NCBI RefSeq assembly: GCF_900176075.1
Contig: NZ_FWWV01000006.1
Location: 1 to 64,000 of the forward strand
From: Pasteurella testudinis DSM 23072
Lineage (GTDB): Bacteria > Pseudomonadota > Gammaproteobacteria > Enterobacterales > Pasteurellaceae
Direction of reading: 5' to 3'
Length of the DNA stretch: 64,000 bases
Shown here: one piece after another, positions 50,421 through 58,235 of the stretch
How the letters are laid out: every line of letters begins with the position of its first letter
How positions within the stretch are numbered: the first letter of the stretch is position 1
Program-made: the position numbers and the translations under genes
The notes under the pieces: generated by a model
Seen by the model: only the letters and a program-made list of their open reading frames with translations
Databases searched by the model: none
Told to the model about the DNA's origin: nothing

Positions 50421-51378
50421 CACCATACCAACCATTTGCACTTACCGCCGCGGACACGGCGGTGAGGGAGAGCGGTTATTTATCAATGAATTCTTACTCC
50501 CAACACTGGCTGAGGTAACGACTGCCCCAGTCACTGTCGACGGCTATGGCAACATCTTAGTTGATGCTGGCAGGGCGGACGTATTATTCGTCGCGCATGT
50601 GGATACGGTACACCTCCCGGAAGAACCACCAAAACAAGTTGTGGAGTTGAACGACTACACGTTGTCGCTGGTATCTAAAAACGCTACATGCTTAGGGGCG
50701 GATGACGGTGCTGGTATCGCCGTGCTTTTATATTTACTAAGTCGCGGGGTAGAGGGGCAGTACCTTTTCACTCGCTGCGAAGAACGTGGTGGAATCGGCG
50801 CAAGTTATTTCTACGACAACAGTAAAGCGGTACTTAACGCAGCAAAAATTGCTATTGAAATTGACCGCCGTGGCTATACCGATGTCATCTATTCGCAGGG
50901 CGTTGGCGACTGTGCGAGTCTTGAATTCGCCACAAGCCTCGCAGACCGTCTAGGACAGAAGATGAAACCGAGCGATTTAGGGTCATTCACTGATATTGCT
51001 ACGTTCGCCGACATTATCCCTGAGTGTGTCAATCTGTCAGCCGGATATTTCAACGAACACACGCCGAAGGAAACGGTAAACCTTGAGTACGTAGACCTCC
51101 TCGCAAGGGCGTTAGAGTTAGTCGTTTGGGAGACGTTACCGATTACCCGCGAAGCAGGAGATTTCGGTAACTACGGGCAATACGACTATTATAATATTAA
51201 CCGACAGTTTTCAGATGGTGACACCCTAACTTACCGACAAGTCGAAGACCTTGTCAAGACCGACCCACAACTGGTCGTCGATATACTAATTCAACTTGGC
51301 GTCACTGCCCACGATGTCAATACGGTAAGCGAAGATTTGTACGGAGTATCCTACGATGACCTCTACAACTATTACTAA
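50401..51378 (+). CDS. M20/M28-like zinc aminopeptidase
   Basis: A 325-residue metallopeptidase. The di-zinc ligands are in order: VLFVAHVDTVH (H, D), CLGADDGAGIAVL (D), TRCEERGGIGA (EE) and FNEHTPKETVN (the last His). This matches co-catalytic zinc exopeptidases such as PepT or M42-type enzymes. AAGGA fits the ATG at 50401 better than the one six bases earlier. A peptidase inside a phage replication operon is unusual; the substrate is unknown. It overlaps genes on both sides. Confidence 0.8.
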   Translation: MSKLPSSTIPTICTYRRGHGGEGERLFINEFLLPTLAEVTTAPVTVDGYGNILVDAGRADVLFVAHVDTVHLPEEPPKQVVELNDYTLSLVSKNATCLGADDGAGIAVLLYLLSRGVEGQYLFTRCEERGGIGASYFYDNSKAVLNAAKIAIEIDRRGYTDVIYSQGVGDCASLEFATSLADRLGQKMKPSDLGSFTDIATFADIIPECVNLSAGYFNEHTPKETVNLEYVDLLARALELVVWETLPITREAGDFGNYGQYDYYNINRQFSDGDTLTYRQVEDLVKTDPQLVVDILIQLGVTAHDVNTVSEDLYGVSYDDLYNYY

Positions 51379-52750
51379 TATCCCGAAACCGTTTGCACAC
51401 CAGATAGCTGCGACAAAATTCTGGTTATCGACACCGAGAATGTGCAATTTTAGCGATCCGGGGACGGGAAAAACCCGCGCGACGCTCGACGCGATTGCAA
51501 CAAGAACTGATGGTGGGCGGACACTAGTCATTGCACCATTGTCCATTCTCGAATGTTCGTGGGGGGAAGACATTAAAAAATTCACCCCACACCTGACTTA
51601 CTCGATAGCGGATGCGCGACACCGAAAAGAAGCTTTTGAACAAGAAACCGAGATTGTCCTAATCAACCATGACGGTGTGAAGCAGCTTGCCGCACAACCT
51701 GAACTGTTGGTGGGCTTTAACACGGTGGTGGTCGATGAGTCTACTGCGTTCAAAAACCGTAATAGCCAGCGCTCCAAAGCCTTAATGCAGATAGTCAATG
51801 GTATGGAATACCGAGTTATTTTAACCGGCACACCGAACTCGAACACCGTGGCTGACCTATGGCATCAAATCTTTTTGTTAGATGGGGGCGCACGACTTGG
51901 GCAAAACTTTTTCGGGTTCCAGCGTACAGTCTGTAACCCAATGGTGCTCAATACAGGCATGCGTAGCGTGACAAAGTGGGTCGATAAAGAAAACGCCAAC
52001 GCTATGGTTAGTACGGCCCTCGCAGACATCGTGTTTCGAGTTAAGTTCGAGGATGTTATCGAAATCCCGAGTAATTATACGCGAACCGTTGAAGTTAATT
52101 TGCCGGCGAATGTGCGGAAACTTTATAACGAATTTATGCGGGATTCCATTGTCGGGCTTGATACCGGTGTGATTACTGCGGTTAATGCGGGCGCACTGGC
52201 GCGGAAACTATTGCAACTGTTAACCGGCGCAGTGTATGACAGCGCTGGTAATGTGCATACCGCGTATAACGAACGATATGAACTGGTACTCGACCTCGTC
52301 GAGGAGACCGACCACAGTGTCGTCGCCTTTAACTGGCGGCATGAACGCGTGGCGTTGTGTGCACTGGCAGATAAACGCGGAGTGCGCTACGCCGTTATTG
52401 ACGGTGATACACCGTTCAACGCCCGCAGCCAGATTGTTGCTGATTTCCAAAACGGTAAGTTGCAAGTCATATTTGCCCACCCGCAATCGGCAGGACATGG
52501 GCTAACCTTGACACGAGGCAACCGTACTATCTGGGCGTCACCGACCTATAACGCTGAACACTATCAACAGTTCTGCCGCCGGATTTACCGCGCAGGACAG
52601 TCTCGAAAAACCGAGACTATCAGAATTGCCGCCAAGGGAACCATCGAGTCTGATGTTTACCAAAAACTTGAAGGGAAACTTGGCTCAATGAATGAGTTAC
52701 TTAGCTATGCGAAAGAACTCTACCAACACTCAATTAAACAGGAGAACTGA
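51356..52750 (+). CDS. SF2 (SNF2/DEAD-like) helicase
   Basis: A 464-residue helicase. Motif I: FSDPGTGKTRATL (residues 32-44). Motif II: VVVDESTAFKNRN. Motif III: RVILTGTPNSNTVADLWHQI. Motif V/VI: SAGHGLTLTRGNRTIWASP and QFCRRIYRAGQSRKTETIRI. This is the compact SNF2-like phage helicase type that often follows the polymerase and primase in phage replication operons. It probably remodels forks or recombination intermediates. The ATG lies within the end of the peptidase gene. Confidence 0.88.
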   Translation: MTSTTITNIPKPFAHQIAATKFWLSTPRMCNFSDPGTGKTRATLDAIATRTDGGRTLVIAPLSILECSWGEDIKKFTPHLTYSIADARHRKEAFEQETEIVLINHDGVKQLAAQPELLVGFNTVVVDESTAFKNRNSQRSKALMQIVNGMEYRVILTGTPNSNTVADLWHQIFLLDGGARLGQNFFGFQRTVCNPMVLNTGMRSVTKWVDKENANAMVSTALADIVFRVKFEDVIEIPSNYTRTVEVNLPANVRKLYNEFMRDSIVGLDTGVITAVNAGALARKLLQLLTGAVYDSAGNVHTAYNERYELVLDLVEETDHSVVAFNWRHERVALCALADKRGVRYAVIDGDTPFNARSQIVADFQNGKLQVIFAHPQSAGHGLTLTRGNRTIWASPTYNAEHYQQFCRRIYRAGQSRKTETIRIAAKGTIESDVYQKLEGKLGSMNELLSYAKELYQHSIKQEN

Positions 52751-52753
52751 CCT

Positions 52754-53095
52754 ATGACAACTATTAATTTTGAAGTAACCACTCGTTTGATTCAAAAGTT
52801 ACGTAACGCAACACAAAAACATGCGGCGCTGAAGGATACCGCAAAATCTGTGCAAAAAGAGCAGGAATTGAAAACCCGCATGGCGGAGCTGGCGGACGAC
52901 AACGATGAAACCGGAAGCGCGCTCGTTGACACTGCACGTGAACTACAAGCGTTACGCAATAACCGTGCGAAACAATCCGAAAAAGTGGAAGAAAATAATA
53001 AACTTATCGGGCAATTGAAGTTTTTATTGCACGAAGAGTTGGCAAAAATCGATGTCGACGAACGTACAGCAACATTGGAGGATGTCGGCTTATGA
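52754..53095 (+). CDS. Coiled-coil protein, unknown
   Basis: A 113-residue, highly charged helical protein (LIQKLRNATQKHAALKDTAK, then ELQALRNNRAKQSEKVEENN). It starts four bases after the helicase stop and overlaps the next coiled-coil gene by four bases. It may be a structural partner for DNA-processing proteins. No motif is seen. Confidence 0.55.
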   Translation: MTTINFEVTTRLIQKLRNATQKHAALKDTAKSVQKEQELKTRMAELADDNDETGSALVDTARELQALRNNRAKQSEKVEENNKLIGQLKFLLHEELAKIDVDERTATLEDVGL

Positions 53096-53463
53096 TGACC
53101 CCACGCGAGCTTTTAGAGCGACACCAAGAACTTAAAGCACAACGTGCTGAACTTACGAGGCAAGACAACGAACTGAAAGCAGAACTGGTAGATATTGAGG
53201 GGCAATTGTCGGCCGTACTCGATGAAACTGGCACTGACAGTATCGCTGTGCGCGGTGTTGCGACAGCGTACAAAACGGAAGAAGTCGTGCCGACGGTCGA
53301 AGACTGGGAAACCTTTAACAACTTCGCCCGTGACAATGACTTGTTGTTCCTGTTCCAGCGCCGTTTAAACGTAGCTGCGTACCGCGAATTATTGGAGCAA
53401 GGGGTTGAAGTAATGGGGCTAATTCCGACTCAGATCACAAAAATCAGCGTACGCAAAAATTAA
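53092..53463 (+). CDS. Coiled-coil protein, unknown
   Basis: A 123-residue protein: a coiled-coil first half (LLERHQELKAQRAELTRQDN, then ELKAELVDIEGQLSAVL) and a compact second half (TFNNFARDNDLLFLFQRRLN, then YRELLEQGVEVMGLIPTQIT). The ending is reminiscent of phage Gam- or host-nuclease-inhibitor-type proteins but too divergent to call. It is coupled to the preceding gene. Confidence 0.55.
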   Translation: MMTPRELLERHQELKAQRAELTRQDNELKAELVDIEGQLSAVLDETGTDSIAVRGVATAYKTEEVVPTVEDWETFNNFARDNDLLFLFQRRLNVAAYRELLEQGVEVMGLIPTQITKISVRKN

Positions 53464-53564
53464 CATTGCATAATTAGGTGTCACTGAGTAATATGGATAC
53501 CTATTATATAACAGTTAACTATTAACGATTAATCATTAACAACCGACCAAAGAAGGAAAATATT
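53464..53564 (+). promoter_or_regulatory. AT-rich leader with TTAA repeats
   Basis: Contains GGATACC (as in the other palindromes) followed by TATTATATAA and three TTAAC/ATTAA repeats before an AGAAGGAAA ribosome binding site. It looks like a promoter region for the following gene. Confidence 0.4.
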
Positions 53565-54272
53565 ATGGCAACTATTGCTAAAAAACAATCAACCGAAGTA
53601 TCCACACCCCCTGCATGGACTCCGGTAATGAACTTACCTGCCGCTGCGGCTAACGACGGTAATTTGGGGAATGAAAACGTTAGTAATAACGACATCCTAA
53701 TCCCCAGACTGAACCTCCTACAAGCACTATCCCACGAAGTTCAACCCGGCGATGAAAAATATATCGACGGGGCGCGTGCCGGTATGTTGTGCAACACACT
53801 AAACAGCGAAGTTTTTGACGCCGTGTATTGTGCAAACCTCAATTTCAAATCGAGCTACGTCGTATGGCGTAAACGCAATCTAGGCGGTGGCTTCTATGGC
53901 GAATTCTCAACCGAACAGGAAGCGATGGCTGCGCTGCAAGCCGACCCGAACACGAAGCCAGAAGATTATGACGTGTCGGAAACGCATACGCATGTATTGC
54001 TGTTGCTTGACGAAACCGGTCAGCCGACAACCCCGATTTTGTGCGACATGCAATCAACAAAATTGCGTGTTTCAAAACAGTGGAACTCGATGCCGCAACT
54101 GCGTCAAGGACCACGGTTCGCTTCTATCTGGACGTTGTCAAGTAAAGCGGCGAAAAACAAGTTGGGGCAACCGTATTTCAACTACCACATCGAATTCGCT
54201 GGCGTGCCGAGCGACGAGTTGTATGAGCAAATCAAAGCGAAATATTTTGAGTTAGGGTTTGATAAAAAGTAA
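53565..54272 (+). CDS. Abundant-type phage protein, possibly ssDNA-binding
   Basis: A 235-residue protein with a strong ribosome binding site and its own leader. The N-terminus is disordered (Thr/Pro/Ala/Asn-rich). The core contains DILIPRLNLLQALSHEVQPG, FKSSYVVWRKRNLGGGFYGE and THTHVLLLLDETGQPTTPIL, a pattern shared with phage proteins thought to bind ssDNA in place of a classical SSB. The separate leader and the position after the helicase fit such a high-demand protein. The call is an inference; no OB-fold motif can be proven by eye. Confidence 0.55.
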   Translation: MATIAKKQSTEVSTPPAWTPVMNLPAAAANDGNLGNENVSNNDILIPRLNLLQALSHEVQPGDEKYIDGARAGMLCNTLNSEVFDAVYCANLNFKSSYVVWRKRNLGGGFYGEFSTEQEAMAALQADPNTKPEDYDVSETHTHVLLLLDETGQPTTPILCDMQSTKLRVSKQWNSMPQLRQGPRFASIWTLSSKAAKNKLGQPYFNYHIEFAGVPSDELYEQIKAKYFELGFDKK

Positions 54273-54281
54273 GTAACTGCG

Positions 54282-54301
54282 CCCCCGCCATTGTGCGGGG
54301 G
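54282..54301 (+). repeat. Intergenic hairpin, 7-bp GC stem
   Basis: CCCCCGC, 6-nt loop, GCGGGGG, followed by TTGATTAA. It could be a weak terminator after the 235-residue gene. Confidence 0.65.
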
Positions 54302-54320
54302 TTGATTAACTGGGGGCGGT

Positions 54321-54581
54321 ATGGATGATATAACATCGGCGTGGAGAGCGGTAAAAGAATACAAACGCACTAAGCGCGCGATGAACAAAAAGAATAACAC
54401 CCTATTACTGAAAACTTTAGGGGTGCAGTTTGTAGAAAAGAACCTCGGCGGACACTTAATCATCGACTTTAACGGTAGAAAAATTGATTTTTTCCCGTCA
54501 ACTGGCCTTTGGCAGGATAGAGGATGTCGAAGAAAGTATAGAGGAGTGGTTAACTTAATAAAATATATGGGGGTATCATGA
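54321..54581 (+). CDS. Small basic protein, unknown
   Basis: An 86-residue basic protein (AVKEYKRTKRAMNKKNNTLL, then VEKNLGGHLIIDFNGRKIDF, FPSTGLWQDRG). The second half resembles small phage domains that sit next to nuclease genes. It overlaps the nuclease gene by four bases, so the two are co-translated. Confidence 0.55.
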   Translation: MDDITSAWRAVKEYKRTKRAMNKKNNTLLLKTLGVQFVEKNLGGHLIIDFNGRKIDFFPSTGLWQDRGCRRKYRGVVNLIKYMGVS

Positions 54582-54979
54582 ACGAACCGGATTTCACACG
54601 CGCCGTACACAAGCGCTTATCTAACACTGTGTGGGCGTGGAAGATAAATGACAACTACATGGGTGGTATACCTGACGCATATTATCGCTCTGTAAACGGT
54701 GGACGAGAATTGTGGGTCGAGTATAAATACCTAAAATCATTACCGAAAAGGGCAAACACTAAGATTGTACCTGCATTAAGCGCGCTACAGTTAAAGATGT
54801 TAAATGACACTTTACAAGCAAAACAACAAGCCGTTGTTATTATAGGTTACGAAAGTAGGGGTATAGTGTTGGAGAACCCAGAAGAGTGGGTGCAAGGGGT
54901 GGCTGTGGATACATTCATAGAGCGATTAATGGGGTATCACCAGCTTGCAGGATACATTGAATCGAAAGTATTAAGATAG
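54578..54979 (+). CDS. Small PD-(D/E)XK / VRR-NUC-like nuclease
   Basis: A 133-residue nuclease-like protein. MGGIPDAYYRSVNGGRELWV then EYKYLKSLPKR gives the G-(I/V)-PD ... E-x-K catalytic pattern, with a PALSALQLKMLNDTLQAKQQ helix as in VRR-NUC and T7 endonuclease I-like proteins. It may resolve branched DNA during replication or before packaging. It is coupled to the small basic gene upstream. Confidence 0.75.
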   Translation: MNEPDFTRAVHKRLSNTVWAWKINDNYMGGIPDAYYRSVNGGRELWVEYKYLKSLPKRANTKIVPALSALQLKMLNDTLQAKQQAVVIIGYESRGIVLENPEEWVQGVAVDTFIERLMGYHQLAGYIESKVLR

Positions 54980-55084
54980 GTTGGGGTACACAATACATAG
55001 CATTTTTATTTGTTTTTGACGTCATTTTGGCTCATACTTCAACCGAATTACGACAATAATTAACCTGTAATATTGGAGCGGAGT

Positions 55085-55708
55085 ATGAAAATCGAGAATT
55101 TACAATCGCCGGAAGTTAGGGGAGCATTAAAAGCGGAGTTAGAAAAGCATAAGCGCAAAACCGGTAAGTTGTTGGGGGAAATCATCGAAATGATGGGGTA
55201 CTCGAAATCAACTGCCGTGCGGTACTTGAACGGTTCGTTAAAAATGAACGAGAAGTTTGTCAACCGCGTAGCGAATGTTGTTGATAAACCAATCGCTGAA
55301 ATTCTCCCTTCGACCCCTCGGGCGTTCGTCAAGATAGGATATACCATGTCTGGTAAAAAGATAGAAAACCGAACCATCAGTGTGCCGTTTCAGACAGTAA
55401 ATGAGACCAGTTTTGCGGTCATTGTTGATGTAAAAACGCACGGGCTGCGCGAGAACTCAACACTTATAGTGGACGGCATAGAAACTCCGCGGGAGAACGA
55501 ATATGTCGTATTGGTGAAAAGCGACCGCTGCGTTTACGGGGTGCTTGAACATGAACCTGCGGCACTTGAAAATGTCGCTTGGGCGGTAAAAGAGATGCTG
55601 TCCGCAGTAGATATTCGATATCACCCAGTACATAAGGATGACGCAATTTACCCAGTATCCGCTGTCTGCTTCACCGCACCGAAAGAGGCTAAGACACTAA
55701 CATTTTAA
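55085..55708 (+). CDS. Phage repressor, CI-like with degenerate S24 domain
   Basis: A 207-residue protein. The N-terminus is a DNA-binding domain (GKLLGEIIEMMGYSKSTAVR, then YLNGSLKMNEKFVNRVAN). The C-terminal part follows the S24/LexA pattern (SFAVIVDVKTHGLRENSTLI, then VDGIETPRENEYVVLVKSD), but the residue pair that is normally Ser-Met in the GDSM motif is Lys-Thr here. Self-cleavage on DNA damage is therefore doubtful. GGAG lies six bases before the ATG at 55085. It is the best candidate for the lysogeny repressor and for the factor binding the 25-bp palindromes. Confidence 0.7.
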   Translation: MKIENLQSPEVRGALKAELEKHKRKTGKLLGEIIEMMGYSKSTAVRYLNGSLKMNEKFVNRVANVVDKPIAEILPSTPRAFVKIGYTMSGKKIENRTISVPFQTVNETSFAVIVDVKTHGLRENSTLIVDGIETPRENEYVVLVKSDRCVYGVLEHEPAALENVAWAVKEMLSAVDIRYHPVHKDDAIYPVSAVCFTAPKEAKTLTF

Positions 55709-55724
55709 CAGGAGAAACCGACCA

Positions 55725-55931
55725 ATGACCAGTGACCAATTACATACAGACCGAATTCTACGCTTGAAAGAGGTTATGCAGAAAGTAGGATTACGGCACA
55801 GTGCAATCTATAGCAAAATCAATAAAGGCGAATTCCCGCCGCCGATAAAACTCGGCGCACGGGCGTCGGGGTGGCGCGAGAGTGTATTAGACGCTTGGGT
55901 TGCCGAGCGGGAAGCGATTTCCAGAACTTAA
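55725..55931 (+). CDS. AlpA-family regulator / excisionase
   Basis: A 68-residue AlpA-type protein with a MerR-like winged helix: ILRLKEVMQKVGLRHSAIYS then KINKGEFPPPIKLG and GWRESVLDAWVAER, the family signature. In P4-type elements AlpA stimulates or directs excision. It lies next to the convergent integrase and overlaps its 3' end by 45 bases. AGGAGAAAC precedes the ATG. Confidence 0.88.
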   Translation: MTSDQLHTDRILRLKEVMQKVGLRHSAIYSKINKGEFPPPIKLGARASGWRESVLDAWVAEREAISRT

Positions 55932-57149
55932 TAAAGCCGAGCCGACAGCGGCTCGTTCAACAAAATCCCCCCACCATGATAAATATTCACGTCGCTGCCG
56001 CTCATAGCGGCTGCGGTCATACGCTGTACGTACCTTATCCCCTTTGACGTGTGCGAGCAGCGACTCTACAATCTCCTCATTAAACTCTTCTTCGTACATT
56101 GCGGTGCTGGCAATTGATCGGATCCCATGCGAGCAGAGAATCCCTTGATACCCCATCTTGACTAATGCCTTATTGACAGTTTCACTGCCCATACTTTCTT
56201 TGATATTTCCGTTTTTCGGGAAGACAAACACGCTATGACCGCTAAGTGGACGCATGATGTTGAGAACCTCGACCGCTTGCTTAGAGAGCGGAACCGAGTG
56301 GGGGCGTTTTTTATTCTTAACGCCTTTCATTCGCTCTTTCGGGATGTTCCACATGAGATTCTCAAAATCAATTTCATCCCAGCGAGTACCGGCGGCCTCC
56401 GCCGGGCGAACCACCGTCAACATCTGCCACTCGAATAGGCATCGGGTTTGGAGTGACATTCGAGAACGGTTAACGTCAGCCATTAACGCGGGGAGCTTCT
56501 TGGGGTGAATTGACGGGAAGTGGGTCGGTGCGTCACCGGACGGGTATAATTTAGCGAGGTCCACGAGCGGGTTATATTTTATAACCCCGCTGTTAACTGC
56601 GTAGGTCATAATTTCATTTAACCCGCGGATAATTTTCTTCAACGTTTCATAAATCCGGCGGTCAGCGAGATGTTTCAGCTTAACATTGACCAGCGGTGCG
56701 GTAAGTTCAGAAATGGGGAGATGCCCAATGTGTGGGAATAGGTATTTTTCCAGTTTTGCCCACTGGTCGTGCATTGTTTTTTCAGTAACCTTTGTTTCTT
56801 TAACCGCTTTCCAACCTTCGGCCACCGCAAGAACCGTGTGCACGCGATCGAATACTGCCTGTTCTTTCTGTTTGAATAGATAGTCCTGCGGGTCGACGCC
56901 CTGAGCGACCAACCCTCGGAGCTCGTCGCGTTTTATTCTTGCGTCTGCGAGACTGACTTCTGGGTATGCCCCGAGAGAGATTAGTTTACGTTTTTTCGTA
57001 ATATCGTAGTAATTAAACCGCCATAACTTGGTCCCGGTCTTTTTAACCAGCAGATACAAACCATTACCATCTGATAAAGTGTAGTCGGTTTCTTGTGGTC
57101 GGGCATTCATTATTTTGGACGCGTTTAAGGGTACAGTTTGTCTAGCCAT
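55887..57149 (-). CDS. int: P4-type tyrosine integrase
   Basis: A 420-residue site-specific recombinase of the DUF4102/P4 group. The arm-binding domain is at the start (DYTLSDGNGLYLLVKKTGTK, then LWRFNYYDITKKRKLISLGA). The catalytic residues are Arg in VVRPAEAAGTRWDE, the HGIRSIAST motif with the H-x-x-R pair, and the nucleophile Tyr in VRTAYDRSRYERQRR. It lies about 190 bases from tRNA-Ser, the typical arrangement for integrases that target a tRNA 3' end. It is fully open, unlike the recombinase remnant at 8397. Confidence 0.95.
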   Translation of the reverse strand: MARQTVPLNASKIMNARPQETDYTLSDGNGLYLLVKKTGTKLWRFNYYDITKKRKLISLGAYPEVSLADARIKRDELRGLVAQGVDPQDYLFKQKEQAVFDRVHTVLAVAEGWKAVKETKVTEKTMHDQWAKLEKYLFPHIGHLPISELTAPLVNVKLKHLADRRIYETLKKIIRGLNEIMTYAVNSGVIKYNPLVDLAKLYPSGDAPTHFPSIHPKKLPALMADVNRSRMSLQTRCLFEWQMLTVVRPAEAAGTRWDEIDFENLMWNIPKERMKGVKNKKRPHSVPLSKQAVEVLNIMRPLSGHSVFVFPKNGNIKESMGSETVNKALVKMGYQGILCSHGIRSIASTAMYEEEFNEEIVESLLAHVKGDKVRTAYDRSRYERQRREYLSWWGDFVERAAVGSALLSSGNRFPLGNPSV

Positions 57150-57337
57150 ATTACTGTTTTCCGCCTGAGATAATTTTAGTTATACGCAAAAATGCTGAGA
57201 CTTGAGTGTATAACTAAACGTATAACTAAACAAGTCGGATGCTAACGGATAAATGCAGATGTTAGTGGAAGCTAGAGCTGTGCTATAGGGTTGTTTTTAT
57301 TGAAAAATCGGATGTTAACGGACGTTAATAGGGGATT
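57150..57337. other. attP-side region between integrase and tRNA-Ser
   Basis: About 190 non-coding bases with repeats that could be integrase arm sites: GATGTTAACG/GATGCTAACG with GACGTTAA around 57238-57326, and TATAACTAAA(C) twice near 57210-57230. This is the usual place for arm-type sites and the integrase promoter. Confidence 0.45.
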
Positions 57338-57349
57338 AAGTGGCGGAGG
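57338..57349. other. attR core, 12-bp direct repeat
   Basis: AAGTGGCGGAGG, identical to 8934-8945. Nine of the bases are the encoded CCA and acceptor 3' strand of tRNA-Ser, so the tRNA gene stays complete after integration. Confidence 0.65.
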
Positions 57350-57430
57350 AAGTGAGATTCGAACTCACGGAGGGCGTAAACCCTCGCCGGTTTTCAAGAC
57401 CGGTGCCTTCAACCGCTCGACCATTCCTCC
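57341..57430 (-). tRNA. serT: tRNA-Ser(TGA)
   Basis: A 90-nt class II tRNA on the - strand. The acceptor stem GGAGGAA/TTCCTCC is complete, with the CCA encoded. The anticodon loop CTTGAAA gives anticodon TGA, a long variable arm (CGAGGG ... CCCTCCG) follows, and the T arm has GTTCGAATC. Its 3' end holds the attachment core of the prophage. The symbol is by analogy with the E. coli gene. Confidence 0.95.
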
Positions 57431-57600
57431 GCACGGTTGACTCTTAACGAGTGGCGCAGATAATACAAATTTCGCTGGGGCAAGTCAACACTCAATTTTA
57501 AATATTTATTGCGTTTGAGGGAATTATAATCAAAGTGCGGTGTTTTTCGGCAAATTGGGGAATATGGTGTGATGCCGTTGGATAACATGTCGCTATGAAA

Positions 57601-57632
57601 AAAGCCCTGCGTCGGCAGGGCTTTGAAATCAT
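57601..57632 (-). terminator. rpsO terminator
   Basis: AAAGCCCTGC, GTCG loop, GCAGGGCTTT; on the - strand a T run follows. It lies just after the rpsO stop. Confidence 0.9.
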
Positions 57633-57646
57633 AAACAAAAACAGAA

Positions 57647-57916
57647 TTAGCGGCGTAAACCTAAACGTTCGATTGTTGTTGTGTAAAGTGCAAGATCAGT
57701 ACGTTTTAAGTAATCCAGTAATTTACGACGACGGGAAACCATGCGTAATAAACCACGACGACCATGATGGTCTTTTTTATGAACAGAGAAGTGTCCTTGT
57801 AAGTGGTTGATTTGCGCTGTTAATAATGCGATTTGAACTTCTGAAGAACCGGTGTCTTTTCCGTCACGTCCAAATTCGGCAACGATTTTTGCTTTTGCTT
57901 CTGCGCTTAGAGACAT
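57647..57916 (-). CDS. rpsO: 30S ribosomal protein S15
   Basis: An 89-residue S15 that binds 16S rRNA in the central domain early in small-subunit assembly. The sequence is typical throughout: [40 protein letters not shown] and [18 protein letters not shown]. The length is standard. In related bacteria its mRNA leader is autoregulated; the 5' leader here (57917-58000) was not examined in detail. It is followed by a strong terminator. Confidence 0.97.
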   Translation of the reverse strand: MSLSAEAKAKIVAEFGRDGKDTGSSEVQIALLTAQINHLQGHFSVHKKDHHGRRGLLRMVSRRRKLLDYLKRTDLALYTTTIERLGLRR

Positions 57917-58235
57917 AATAACTCCTAAAAATAGTGTTAGTGAAAATACATCAATAGCCGATCTCTAATTCAGCTATGACAGGGAATGCGCATTTTACGT
58001 TGAGTTGCTGTTGATTGCAATAACGATTGCCAAAATCAGAACATAAATCGTTTTAGCTGCGATTAAGAATCATTATCAAATTTGAATTGTTTATTATTCT
58101 ATTTTATGTCCTTTATTTTAGATATTTTTTAATTATTTAAAGATAATGATAAAAATATTTTGACCAAAATACGGTTTTTTTGTATTTTCTAACAATCTTA
58201 TAAGAAAAAACGTCAAATGATACAGGAAGTGGATT
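57917..58235. other. Divergent intergenic region, rpsO / gltB
   Basis: About 320 AT-rich bases between the divergently transcribed rpsO and gltB, so it must contain both promoters. TTTTGACC at 58157 could be a -35 for gltB with an AT-rich -10 following; the rpsO promoter was not located with confidence. No small gene was seen. Confidence 0.5.

Larger units (their letters stand above)
8934..57349. mobile_element. Podovirus-like prophage integrated at tRNA-Ser(TGA)
   Basis: The element is bounded by a 12-bp direct repeat (AAGTGGCGGAGG). It encodes integrase, repressor and AlpA-like protein at its right end, a rightward replication block, and a leftward head/virion block. Portal of P22 type, N4-gp56-type coat, adaptor-like proteins and very large internal proteins without a tape-measure, sheath or baseplate gene point to a short-tailed phage. 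Uptake signals, dense in the flanks, are almost absent inside. All core replication and packaging genes are open, so the prophage may be functional, but no endolysin, holin or receptor-binding protein was recognised. Confidence 0.9.
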
